Origin: Cytophagaceae bacterium
GTDB taxonomy: Bacteria; Bacteroidota; Bacteroidia; Flavobacteriales; Flavobacteriaceae
DNA: 64,000 bases
Assembly: GCA_002710685.1 (NCBI GenBank)
Contig: PALD01000071.1
Coordinates: 329,042-393,041 of the forward strand
Direction of reading: 5' to 3'
Position numbers and translations under genes: made by a program. The notes below the pieces were generated by a model. That model did no database searches, was not told where the DNA came from, and saw only the letters and a list, made by a program, of their open reading frames with translations. This document shows, one piece after another, positions 1-7,615 of this stretch (positions within the stretch are counted from its first letter, which is position 1; every line of letters begins with the position of its first letter).

Positions 1-1
1 G

Positions 2-457
2 TTATCATCTGCGGTTGGTGATGATGGCCCAGAAATCATAAATTCTGGCATGTACCATTTTTATGATGCCGTGCACATGATGGGGTTTCAGCTTGTTGAT
101 ACGGGCCTTAAGATGGTGCTCGATAAAGAAGTCCCTGACACGATATCGGCTCATTTTAATGATATCATCCTACCTTTTTTAGCGCAAGCTGATCTGGAAA
201 TAGAAGACGTTGACCATCTTATCTTTCATCCCGGCGGTAAAAAGATCGTGCAAACGGTAGAAGGGCTTTTTGGCAAGATGGGCAAGAATATTGATGATAC
301 TAAGGAAGTCCTGAGGCTGTATGGAAACATGAGCAGCGTCACGGTGCTGTATGTGCTAGAGCGCTTCCTGGAGCGCAAATTGCCCAAGGATGATTATGGA
401 TTAATGCTTAGTTTTGGCCCAGGGTTTTCAGCACAAAGAACATTGTTGAAATGGTAA
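2..457 (+). CDS. Type III polyketide synthase (chalcone/stilbene synthase family), C-terminal part, 5' end outside the window
   Basis: The frame is open from the first bases, so this is the C-terminal part of a longer protein. Three family landmarks are visible in order: the active-site His in FHPGGKK, the active-site Asn in LYGNMSS, and a GPG loop near the end (SFGPGFSAQ). The Cys nucleophile would lie upstream of the window. Type III PKSs are homodimeric condensing enzymes that extend acyl starters with malonyl-CoA. The last codons overlap the next gene (ATG at 451, stop at 455-457), which indicates translational coupling with the dehydrogenase. The family is firm; starter and product cannot be read from the sequence. 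Confidence 0.9.
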   Translation, partial: LSSAVGDDGPEIINSGMYHFYDAVHMMGFQLVDTGLKMVLDKEVPDTISAHFNDIILPFLAQADLEIEDVDHLIFHPGGKKIVQTVEGLFGKMGKNIDDTKEVLRLYGNMSSVTVLYVLERFLERKLPKDDYGLMLSFGPGFSAQRTLLKW

Positions 458-1248
458 AAGAATTCAATACGGCACAAGAGAACGAGTGGGCACTTATCTT
501 GGGAGGTAGCTCTGGTCTTGGGTGGGCTTCCGCCAAAAAATTAGCGAGCCACGGCCTTAACCTCTGCATCGTGCACCGTACCCGCCGCAGCAAGTTGGCC
601 GATTTTAATACAGGTTGTGAAGAATTCCGCAAGAGCGGAATTAAAGTTCAAGACTTTAACATAGACGCGCTCAAAGCGGAAAATGCGCAGCAGGTGCTTG
701 ATTTTTTAAAAGAGCAGAATGCTAAAGTGCGATTGTTGTTGCACAGCATCGCAAAAGGAAATTTAAAACCTCTAGTTATTTCGGAAGAAACAAAGAATCT
801 TTCCACAACAGATTTCACCTTGACGATAGAAGCCATGGCAACAAGCCTGTATACCTGGGCTGATGCGGTGATCAAGTCAGGTCTTTTTTCGCCGCAAGGC
901 ACAATACTGGCTTTTACCAGCGAGGGGAGCACAAAACCGGCACCCAGTTATGCAGCAGTATCTGCAGCAAAAGCCACGCTAGAAGCGTTAGTGCGAAGCA
1001 TGGCGTTTGAGTATGCGCCACTGGGGATCACGGCAAACTGCATACAGGCAGGCGTGACCGATACCGAGAGTTTGCAGATGATACCGGGCAGTGATGCCCT
1101 AAAAGAGCAGGCGTTGATGCGCAACCCCTTTAAGCGGTTGACAGTCCCAGAGGACGTGGCAAATGCCGTGTACCTGCTCACGAAGGATGAAGCCAAATGG
1201 ATCAACGGCACCGTTTTAAAAGTAGATGGTGGCGAGCATTTGCGATAA
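451..1248 (+). CDS. SDR-family oxidoreductase, enoyl-ACP-reductase (FabI)-like
   Basis: A 265-residue short-chain dehydrogenase. The nucleotide-binding glycine motif is GGSSGLG at residues 18-24. The likely catalytic pair is Tyr167 and Lys174, spaced Y-x6-K as in FabI-type enoyl reductases rather than the usual Y-x3-K. The segment LLHSIAKGN around residue 96 also recalls the FabI LVHSI motif, and the end (VDGGEHLR) is typical of SDRs. It overlaps the type III PKS by 7 bp, so it probably acts on the PKS product or its acyl precursor (inference). A housekeeping FabI role is less likely given this context. GGCTTCCGCC, a variant of the dispersed dyad repeat, lies in codons at 525-534. Confidence 0.85.
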   Translation: MVKEFNTAQENEWALILGGSSGLGWASAKKLASHGLNLCIVHRTRRSKLADFNTGCEEFRKSGIKVQDFNIDALKAENAQQVLDFLKEQNAKVRLLLHSIAKGNLKPLVISEETKNLSTTDFTLTIEAMATSLYTWADAVIKSGLFSPQGTILAFTSEGSTKPAPSYAAVSAAKATLEALVRSMAFEYAPLGITANCIQAGVTDTESLQMIPGSDALKEQALMRNPFKRLTVPEDVANAVYLLTKDEAKWINGTVLKVDGGEHLR

Positions 1249-1266
1249 TATTAAAAAAACAATGTG

Positions 1267-2280
1267 ATGAGAATAGACCTAAGAAGCGATACGGTAACCA
1301 GGCCCTCTGCGGGCATGCTCGATGCGATGATTGCGGCTCATGTGGGAGATGATGTGTACAAGGAAGACCCCACGGTCAATGCGCTAGAGGAGAAGATTGC
1401 AGATTTGTTTGGCATGGACCAGGCCCTCTATTTCCCCACGGGGAGTATGACCAACCAAGCCGCGATAAAAATGCATACCCAGCCCGGTGAGCAGCTCATC
1501 GCTGATAAATATGCACACGTTTTCAATTATGAAGGCGGCGGGGTGTCGTTCAACAGCGGTGTTTCATGCAAGCTGGTAGACGGTCACCGGGGCATGATAA
1601 CGGCAGAGCAGGTCAAGGAAAACATCAATCCGCCAGATTTTTACCACAGCCCGTTGACGTCGCTGGTGTGTCTGGAAAACACGACGAACAAAGGTGGTGG
1701 AGCGTGCTATGATTTTGGCGAAATCCTGGAGATCAAAAAAGTGTGCGACGACCATAACCTGGGGTTGCACCTGGATGGCGCCCGTTTATGGAATGCGCTT
1801 TTAACAACTGATGAATCGCCAAAAGACTATGGACGGGTTTTTGACACCATCTCCATCTGTTTGAGCAAAGGCCTGGGTGCGCCCATGGGTTCTGTATTGG
1901 TAGGGAAAAAGAAATATATGGACAAGGCCATGCGCGTGCGCAAGGTGCTAGGTGGCGGGATGCGCCAAGTAGGTTTTATGGCTGCCGCCGGAATTTACGC
2001 TATTGATAACCACTGGCAAAAGATGCATGATGACCATACCCGTGCTAAGGAACTTGCTGCCGCACTTGCCGGTCATGCTAAAGTAAAAGCGGTAGAGCCC
2101 GTAGAGACAAACATCCTTATCTTTAGCCTTAATGACGATGTCAAAGAAACCGACTTCATGGCGAAGCTTAAGGCAAATGATATCCACATCAGCTCAATGG
2201 GGCAGGGCAAACTACGCATCGTGACACATTATGATTACACGGCAGCGATGCATGATAAATTTTTAGAGTTTTTAAGTTAG
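1267..2280 (+). CDS. ltaE: Low-specificity L-threonine aldolase (PLP enzyme)
   Basis: A PLP fold-type I enzyme of 337 residues that would cleave L-threonine/allo-threonine to glycine and acetaldehyde. It begins with the family signature MRIDLRSDTVTRPS. HLDGARLWNA carries the cofactor-contacting Asp and Arg, and Lys201 in SICLSKGLG is the expected Schiff-base lysine. A GTG lies one codon upstream at 1264, but ATG 1267 gives the usual family N-terminus. It follows the dehydrogenase by 18 bp in the same direction and may be cotranscribed. A strong hairpin terminator follows. Confidence 0.92.
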   Translation: MRIDLRSDTVTRPSAGMLDAMIAAHVGDDVYKEDPTVNALEEKIADLFGMDQALYFPTGSMTNQAAIKMHTQPGEQLIADKYAHVFNYEGGGVSFNSGVSCKLVDGHRGMITAEQVKENINPPDFYHSPLTSLVCLENTTNKGGGACYDFGEILEIKKVCDDHNLGLHLDGARLWNALLTTDESPKDYGRVFDTISICLSKGLGAPMGSVLVGKKKYMDKAMRVRKVLGGGMRQVGFMAAAGIYAIDNHWQKMHDDHTRAKELAAALAGHAKVKAVEPVETNILIFSLNDDVKETDFMAKLKANDIHISSMGQGKLRIVTHYDYTAAMHDKFLEFLS

Positions 2281-2301
2281 AAACTTAGGAGTGTAGAAAA
2301 C

Positions 2302-2330
2302 AAAAAGACGGCAAGCGCCGTCTTTTTTGT
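2302..2330 (+). terminator. Rho-independent terminator after threonine aldolase gene
   Basis: Stem AAAAGACGGC / GCCGTCTTTT with loop AAGC, followed by a run of T interrupted by one G. It closes the unit that includes the PKS, dehydrogenase and aldolase genes. Confidence 0.85.
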
Positions 2331-2414
2331 TTTTTTTGGCGAAAGCCATATTCTCAGTTCTCAGTTCCCAGTTTACAGTGTTCGGTTTACAGTTTTAAGC
2401 AGTAAATTGTATTA

Positions 2415-2477
2415 GCTTCACTGCCTACTGAATACCACCGACTGCCCACTTAATACCGCCGACTGCTGACTGAATAC
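2415..2477. repeat. Three degenerate 21-bp tandem units between convergent genes
   Basis: Units 2415-2435, 2436-2456 and 2457-2477 are each 21 bp, share the core ACTGCC(T/C)ACT or a close variant, and end in AATAC. The stretch just upstream (2350-2395) is made of shorter CAGTT/ACAG-like units (CTCAGTT, TTTACAGT). The array ends 3 bp before the ybaB stop codon. No coding potential was seen. Confidence 0.6.
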
Positions 2478-2480
2478 TGA

Positions 2481-2804
2481 CTACTTAAACATATCCAGAC
2501 CGGGGATGTCTGGCATGCCTTCTTTGGCCACGGCCGCAAGTTCTGTGTCGTGTGTCGTTCTGGCTCTTTCCAGGGCTTTGTTGAGTGTAAGGATAAGGTA
2601 ATCTTCCAGCTGCTCCTTGTCTTCAAGCAGTTCGTCGCTTATCTCAAGTGATTTGATCTGTCCTGCCACAGATACAGAGGTTTTCAGCAGTCCGTCACTA
2701 CTGGCTTCATCAATATATACAGTCTCTAAGCGTTTTTTAGTCGCTTCGGCTTTTGCTTTTGCTTCCTGAATTTTGGACATCATGCCCATCATATCTCCAA
2801 ACAT
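2481..2804 (-). CDS. YbaB/EbfC-family nucleoid-associated protein
   Basis: A small acidic protein of 107 residues from ATG 2804, starting [21 protein letters not shown] helical N-terminus, a central beta segment ([12 protein letters not shown]) and a C-terminal helix ([20 protein letters not shown]) match the YbaB dimer fold, a DNA-binding nucleoid protein often encoded near recombination genes. A longer frame from TTG 2834 would add ten residues but lacks family support. It converges on the threonine aldolase unit and diverges from the S9 peptidase gene. Confidence 0.88.
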   Translation of the reverse strand: MFGDMMGMMSKIQEAKAKAEATKKRLETVYIDEASSDGLLKTSVSVAGQIKSLEISDELLEDKEQLEDYLILTLNKALERARTTHDTELAAVAKEGMPDIPGLDMFK

Positions 2805-2896
2805 ATCTTGCGTTTTAAAATTTTCAGAATTCAAAATTACTAAATTGCCATGCCATTGATCCCTAACCTTCCCTTAAAAAATTTACTGCTGTTGCC

Positions 2897-5008
2897 ATGG
2901 TAACGCTTATTTTTGCCAGCGCTTGCAAAACTCAAAAAAATAAAGACTTGAAGACTACCATTGCCCCACCGGTTGCAAAAAAAATCCCCAAAAAACTGGA
3001 GATGCACGGGGATATAAGAACTGACGATTATTTCTGGATGAATGAGCGGGATAGCCCCGCGGTCATTGACTACCTCAATAAGGAAAATGCCTATTATGAT
3101 GCCCTCACGGCACATACAAAGCCTTTACAGCAAAAACTTTTTGAGGAGATGAAGGCACGCATCAAAGAAGACGATGCCTCAGTACCCTACAAGCACAATG
3201 GGTACTGGTATTATACCCGTTTTGAAACCGGAAAAAACTATCCGCTGTATTGCCGTAAAAAAGAAACGCTGGAAGCACCAGAAGAAGTCATGTTTGACAA
3301 CAATGCCATGGCTGAGGGACATTCTTATTTCAACCAGGCAGGATACAGTGTGAGCACTGACAACGGGCTGGCCGTCTTCGGTATCGATACCGTGAGCCGT
3401 CGCAAATATGTGCTGCAGTTCAAGGATTTAAAGACCGGAGAGGTTTACCCGGAGAAGATAAAGAACACCACCGGGAGGGCCGTATGGGCAAATGATAACA
3501 AGACCATATTCTACACCCGCAAGGATGAACAGACCCTGCGCAGTAGCCAGATCTTCATGCATGTTTTGGGCGAAGACCCACACAATGACACCTTGGTGTA
3601 TCAAGAAGATGATGAGACCTTCAGCATAGGCGTTTTTAAGACCAAGTCCAGGGACTTTATCATGATTGCGAGCAGTAGTACCTTGACATCAGAGTACCGT
3701 TTCGCTTCCGCGAAAGGGCCCCGGTTTGAATTTAAGGTGGTCCAGCCACGCGAGCGCGGCCTGGAATATAGCGTGTCTCAGTTTGAAGACCATTTTTACA
3801 TCCTTACCAATAAGGATGAAGCGACTAACTTTAAACTGATGAAAACGCCGGTGAGCCTTCCGGCAAAAGAAAATTGGGAAGAAGTGATTCCGCATCGTGG
3901 GGATGTGCTCATTGAGGATGTCGAGATTTTTAAGGATTATCTGGTCATTGATGAAAGAAGCAATGGCCTCAACAAGATAAACATCAAGCGCTGGGACGGT
4001 ACGGTTGACTATTACCTGCCATTTGCGAGCGAGACCTACACGGCATACATAGGCATCAACCCAGAGTTTGACACTGACAAGCTCAGGTTTTCATACAATG
4101 CCATGGACACGCCACCCTCAGTGATTGAGTTTGACATGAAGACCCGGGAAGAAGTGGTGCTTAAAGAAGCTGAGGTCTTGGGCGGTGATTTTGATAAACA
4201 AAATTATGAGTCTAGGCGCATCTGGGCCACGGCAGGTGATGGTGTAAAAGTACCTATCTCCCTTGTGTATAAAAAGGGTTTGGTACTTGATGGGGCTAAC
4301 CCCGTCCTGCAATACGCTTATGGAAGTTATGGCCACACGACTGACCCATCATTTTCAACCTCAAGGTTAAGCTTGTTGAACCGCGGATTTATTTTTGCGA
4401 TAGCGCACGTACGTGGTGGAGAATACATGGGGCGGCAGTGGTATGAAGACGGAAAATTGTTTAAAAAGAAAAACACGTTTACAGATTTTATCACCTGCTC
4501 AAAGCATCTCATCGCTTTAGGTTATACCAGTCCACAACACCTGTATGCTTATGGAGGTTCGGCCGGCGGGCTCTTGATGGGTGCCGTGATCAATATGGCC
4601 CCGCAATTGTATAATGGCGTGATTGCCGCGGTGCCGTTTGTGGATGTGGTGACCACTATGCTGGATGATTCAATCCCCTTGACCACCTCAGAGTATGATG
4701 AGTGGGGCAATCCTAATGAAAAGGATTATTATGAGTATATGAAATCCTACTCTCCATATGATCAAGTAATGGATACGGCATTTCCCAATGTTCTTGTGAC
4801 AACGGGTTATCATGATAGCCAGGTGCAATACTGGGAGCCGGCAAAGTGGGTTGCAAAAATGCGTGAGCATAACACAGGTAATGCCCGGATTTTTTTTCAC
4901 ATCAATATGGATGCCGGCCATGGAGGGGCTTCTGGACGATTTGAGGCCTTGAGGGAAGTAGCTGAAGATTATGCTTTTATCATTGATTTAGAGGGTAAGG
5001 CCGAGTAA
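2897..5008 (+). CDS. ptrB: S9-family oligopeptidase B-like prolyl oligopeptidase, lipoprotein
   Basis: A 703-residue protein with an N-terminal seven-bladed propeller region and a C-terminal alpha/beta-hydrolase domain. The predicted catalytic triad is Ser555 (GGSAGG), Asp640 (GYHDSQV) and His675 (AGHGG), as in oligopeptidase B, which cleaves peptides after basic residues. The N-terminus MVTLIFASAC reaches a lipobox Cys within ten residues, very short for a signal peptide. The upstream bases would supply a normal one only if one base were missing (see findings). It therefore probably sits in the periplasm or outer membrane as a lipoprotein. A dyad-repeat copy (3700-3715) lies in frame, encoding FASAK. 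Confidence 0.9.
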   Translation: MVTLIFASACKTQKNKDLKTTIAPPVAKKIPKKLEMHGDIRTDDYFWMNERDSPAVIDYLNKENAYYDALTAHTKPLQQKLFEEMKARIKEDDASVPYKHNGYWYYTRFETGKNYPLYCRKKETLEAPEEVMFDNNAMAEGHSYFNQAGYSVSTDNGLAVFGIDTVSRRKYVLQFKDLKTGEVYPEKIKNTTGRAVWANDNKTIFYTRKDEQTLRSSQIFMHVLGEDPHNDTLVYQEDDETFSIGVFKTKSRDFIMIASSSTLTSEYRFASAKGPRFEFKVVQPRERGLEYSVSQFEDHFYILTNKDEATNFKLMKTPVSLPAKENWEEVIPHRGDVLIEDVEIFKDYLVIDERSNGLNKINIKRWDGTVDYYLPFASETYTAYIGINPEFDTDKLRFSYNAMDTPPSVIEFDMKTREEVVLKEAEVLGGDFDKQNYESRRIWATAGDGVKVPISLVYKKGLVLDGANPVLQYAYGSYGHTTDPSFSTSRLSLLNRGFIFAIAHVRGGEYMGRQWYEDGKLFKKKNTFTDFITCSKHLIALGYTSPQHLYAYGGSAGGLLMGAVINMAPQLYNGVIAAVPFVDVVTTMLDDSIPLTTSEYDEWGNPNEKDYYEYMKSYSPYDQVMDTAFPNVLVTTGYHDSQVQYWEPAKWVAKMREHNTGNARIFFHINMDAGHGGASGRFEALREVAEDYAFIIDLEGKAE

Positions 5009-5023
5009 TTGAAATAGAATACG

Positions 5024-5031
5024 TAAATTTG
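5024..5031 (+). promoter_or_regulatory. Possible -7 element (TAAATTTG) upstream of cysteine-synthase-like gene
   Basis: TAAATTTG matches TAnnTTTG. The nearest upstream TTG (5009-5011) is only 12 bp away, so the -33 element is not convincing. Confidence 0.4.
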
Positions 5032-5098
5032 CAAGGTTTTGAACTTTTGGTTTTAGGATTTATTCAATAAAAAGCAAGTTGGCAACAAAACTTCTTTT

Positions 5099-6139
5099 AT
5101 GAAAGAACAACTCAACGTTTTTGATAACGTACTTCAACTTATAGGCAACACACCGCTTATAAAACTCAATAAAATCACGCAGGATTTTCCTGGCGAATAC
5201 CTTGCAAAGGTTGAAGCTTTTAATCCTGGGCACTCTTCTAAGGATAGGATTGCTTATCATATTCTGCAAAATGCTGAAGAGCAGGGCATCTTAAAACCGG
5301 GAGACACCATTATTGAGACCACCTCTGGTAATACGGGTTTTAGTATCGCCATGGTAAGCATAGTCAAAGGGTACAACTGCATCCTTGCCGTAAGTTCAAA
5401 ATCTTCTAAAGATAAAATAGACGCCTTGCGCAGCATGGGGGCAGAAGTTCATGTTTGTCCTGCTCACGTAAGTGCAGATGATCCCCGCAGTTATTATCAA
5501 GTTGCCAAAAGACTGCACGAGGAGACGCCTGGGTCCATATACATCAATCAGTATTTCAATCAATTGAATATTGATGCGCATTACAGGACCACCGGTCCAG
5601 AAATATGGAAACAGACCGAAGGAAAAATAACACACCTGGTTGCTTGTAGCGGTACAGGTGGGACCATATCTGGAACTGCAAGGTTCTTGAAAGAACAAAA
5701 CCCCAATATCAAGATCCTCGGGATAGATGCTTATGGCAGTGTACTTAAAAAATACCATGAGACCCAGGAGTTTGACAGCAATGAGATCTACCCTTACCGT
5801 ATAGAAGGCCTAGGTAAGAACCTTATCCCCACGGCTACTGATTTTGACGTCATTGACCAGTTTGAGAAGGTGTCTGATGAAGATAGCGCGCACATGGCGA
5901 GAAGAATTGCCCGTACTGAGGGGATGTTTGTGGGATATACCAGTGGCGCGGCCCTACAAGGTGTAAAACAGATGGTTGAGGCAGGCCAGTTTGATAAAAA
6001 CAGCAAGGTGGTTGTTATCTTCCCTGACCATGGCAGGGCGTATATGAGCAAAATATATAGTGACGACTGGATGCGTGACCAGGGCTTCTTTGATAGTGAG
6101 GATGTAGAGCAGCCCAAAGAGATAGACTACATTAAATGA
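5099..6139 (+). CDS. PLP-dependent cysteine synthase/cystathionine beta-synthase-like enzyme; candidate cysteate synthase
   Basis: A fold-type II PLP enzyme of 346 residues. Lys48 in NPGHSSKDR is the expected Schiff-base lysine, TSGNTG binds the substrate carboxylate (about residues 80-85), and the Gly-rich SGTGGTISG binds the PLP phosphate. There are no C-terminal CBS regulatory domains. Members form cysteine, cystathionine or, with sulfite, cysteate. The next gene encodes an alpha-oxoamine synthase, the same partner that cysteate synthase has in capnine biosynthesis, so cysteate synthase is a real alternative to plain cysteine/cystathionine synthase (inference). The two genes are separated by a terminator and a promoter, so they are neighbours but not one simple operon. 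Confidence 0.85.
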   Translation: MKEQLNVFDNVLQLIGNTPLIKLNKITQDFPGEYLAKVEAFNPGHSSKDRIAYHILQNAEEQGILKPGDTIIETTSGNTGFSIAMVSIVKGYNCILAVSSKSSKDKIDALRSMGAEVHVCPAHVSADDPRSYYQVAKRLHEETPGSIYINQYFNQLNIDAHYRTTGPEIWKQTEGKITHLVACSGTGGTISGTARFLKEQNPNIKILGIDAYGSVLKKYHETQEFDSNEIYPYRIEGLGKNLIPTATDFDVIDQFEKVSDEDSAHMARRIARTEGMFVGYTSGAALQGVKQMVEAGQFDKNSKVVVIFPDHGRAYMSKIYSDDWMRDQGFFDSEDVEQPKEIDYIK

Positions 6140-6160
6140 GATGAAACATATTCATGATCA

Positions 6161-6187
6161 AGGCTTCTCATCGTAGAAGCTTTTTTT
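6161..6187 (+). terminator. Rho-independent terminator
   Basis: Stem GCTTCT (6163-6168) / AGAAGC (6175-6180) followed by seven T. It separates the cysteine-synthase-like gene from the oxoamine synthase gene. Confidence 0.8.
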
Positions 6188-6219
6188 ATTTTTATTGAAA
6201 ACCACATTATGTTAATTTA

Positions 6220-6249
6220 TTGTTATGCAGGCAAAAATGTGTAGTTTTG
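6220..6249 (+). promoter_or_regulatory. Bacteroidota-type promoter of the oxoamine synthase gene
   Basis: TTG (6220-6222), 19 bp spacer, TAGTTTTG (6242-6249): an exact match to the Bacteroidota primary sigma factor consensus. The start codon follows 22 bp later. Confidence 0.85.
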
Positions 6250-6271
6250 CTACCTGTTTGAAAACCGTTGT

Positions 6272-7540
6272 ATGAAAGATTTATTTGATAAGATTTACAA
6301 GGATAAAGGCCCCCTGGGGAAGTGGGCTTCTCAAGCTGAAGGCTACTTCGTATTCCCCAAATTAGAGGGTCCCATTTCAAACCGAATGAAGTTTCAGGGC
6401 AAGGAAGTTGTCACCTGGAGCATCAACGATTACCTGGGGCTTGCAAATCATCCCGAAGTTAGAAAAGTGGATGCCGAAGCTGGTGCGGAGTATGGTTCTG
6501 CCTACCCCATGGGCGCCCGCATGATGAGTGGTCACACTGACCTGCATGAACAATTGCAAAATGAACTAGCGGCATTTGTTAAAAAAGAAGCAGCTTATCT
6601 ATTGAACTTTGGGTACCAAGGTATGGTATCCACGGTTGATGCACTGGTGTCCAAAGATGATATCATCGTATATGATGTAGATGCACATGCCTGTATCATT
6701 GACGGTGTACGTCTGCACATGGGCAAGCGCTTTACGTACAAGCATAACGATGTGGAGAGCATCGAGAAAAACTTACAGCGCGCAACTAAACTTGCAGAGC
6801 AGACCGGAGGGGGGATCCTCTTGATTTCAGAAGGTGTTTTCGGGATGCGTGGTGAGCAAGGAAGACTTAAAGAAATAGTAGCCCTTAAGGAAAAATACAA
6901 CTTCCGTCTGTTTGTGGATGATGCACACGGTTTTGGTACACTTGGGGCAACGGGAGCAGGAGCAGGAGAAGAGCAGGGCGTGCAGGACGGTATCGATGTG
7001 TATTTTGCAACCTTTGCAAAATCCATGGCCAGTACGGGAGCCTTCATCGCTGCAGATAAAGAAATTATAGAATACCTAAAATACAACCTGCGTTCTCAAA
7101 TGTTTGCAAAGTCATTGCAGATGCAGCTTGTGAAAGGTGCGCTTAAACGCCTGGACATGTTGCGCAGCATGCCAGAACTCCGTGAGAAGCTTTGGGAAAA
7201 TGTAAATGCACTGCAAGGCGGTCTTAAAGAAAGGGGTTTTGACATCGGTACCACGCAGAGCTGTGTGACGCCCGTGTATCTTAAAGGTAGCATCCCAGAA
7301 GCGATGGCACTTGTAAAGGACCTGCGTGAAAACCACGGGATCTTTTGTAGCATCGTGGTGTATCCCGTGATACCCAAAGGGTTGATCCTGCTTCGCTTGA
7401 TTCCCACCGCATCGCACACACTACAAGATGTAGAAGATACCCTCAATGCGTTTTCATCCATTCGTGAACGTTTGGAAAATGGAACGTACAAGAGGCTTTC
7501 TGCCGGTGTTGCCGCAGCCATGGCAGGAGCAGCTGAATAA
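6272..7540 (+). CDS. Alpha-oxoamine synthase: serine palmitoyltransferase or cysteate acyltransferase type
   Basis: A 422-residue PLP enzyme that condenses an amino acid with an acyl thioester. VDDAHGFG carries the cofactor-binding Asp and His, and Lys250 in TFAKSMAS is the Schiff-base lysine. Its length and the conserved opening (GPLGKWASQAEGYF) match the Bacteroidota sphingolipid/sulfonolipid branch rather than KBL or BioF. Serine as substrate would give 3-ketosphinganine; cysteate would give the sulfonolipid (capnine) precursor. The cysteine-synthase-like gene upstream favours the second, but sequence alone does not settle it. It has its own promoter and terminator, so it can be expressed alone. 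Confidence 0.85.
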   Translation: MKDLFDKIYKDKGPLGKWASQAEGYFVFPKLEGPISNRMKFQGKEVVTWSINDYLGLANHPEVRKVDAEAGAEYGSAYPMGARMMSGHTDLHEQLQNELAAFVKKEAAYLLNFGYQGMVSTVDALVSKDDIIVYDVDAHACIIDGVRLHMGKRFTYKHNDVESIEKNLQRATKLAEQTGGGILLISEGVFGMRGEQGRLKEIVALKEKYNFRLFVDDAHGFGTLGATGAGAGEEQGVQDGIDVYFATFAKSMASTGAFIAADKEIIEYLKYNLRSQMFAKSLQMQLVKGALKRLDMLRSMPELREKLWENVNALQGGLKERGFDIGTTQSCVTPVYLKGSIPEAMALVKDLRENHGIFCSIVVYPVIPKGLILLRLIPTASHTLQDVEDTLNAFSSIRERLENGTYKRLSAGVAAAMAGAAE

Positions 7541-7565
7541 TATAGCTTACGCTAAAAAGAAGTAA

Positions 7566-7594
7566 GGCCGTCCCATTGTGGGCGGCTTTTTTTA
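7566..7594 (+). terminator. Rho-independent terminator of oxoamine synthase gene
   Basis: Stem GGCCGTCCCA / TGTGGGCGGCT with a minimal loop, then seven T. A dyad repeat follows directly. Confidence 0.8.
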
Positions 7595-7614
7595 TTTGGC
7601 TTTAAGCCAAATAA
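7592..7614. repeat. Dyad repeat copy (9-bp stem, loop TTTAA)
   Basis: Arms TTATTTGGC and GCCAAATAA are perfect complements around TTTAA. It lies between convergent genes. It is the exact reverse complement of the copy at 45808-45830. Confidence 0.8.
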
Positions 7615-7615
7615 A

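Noticed and set aside
2350..2480. Possible CRISPR array
   Set aside because: The units are directly adjacent with no spacers and are too degenerate; no cas genes are near.
7592..7614. Dyad repeats as ordinary Rho-independent terminators
   Set aside because: Most copies lack a T-run, many lie inside genes, and several sit beside separate, stronger terminators.
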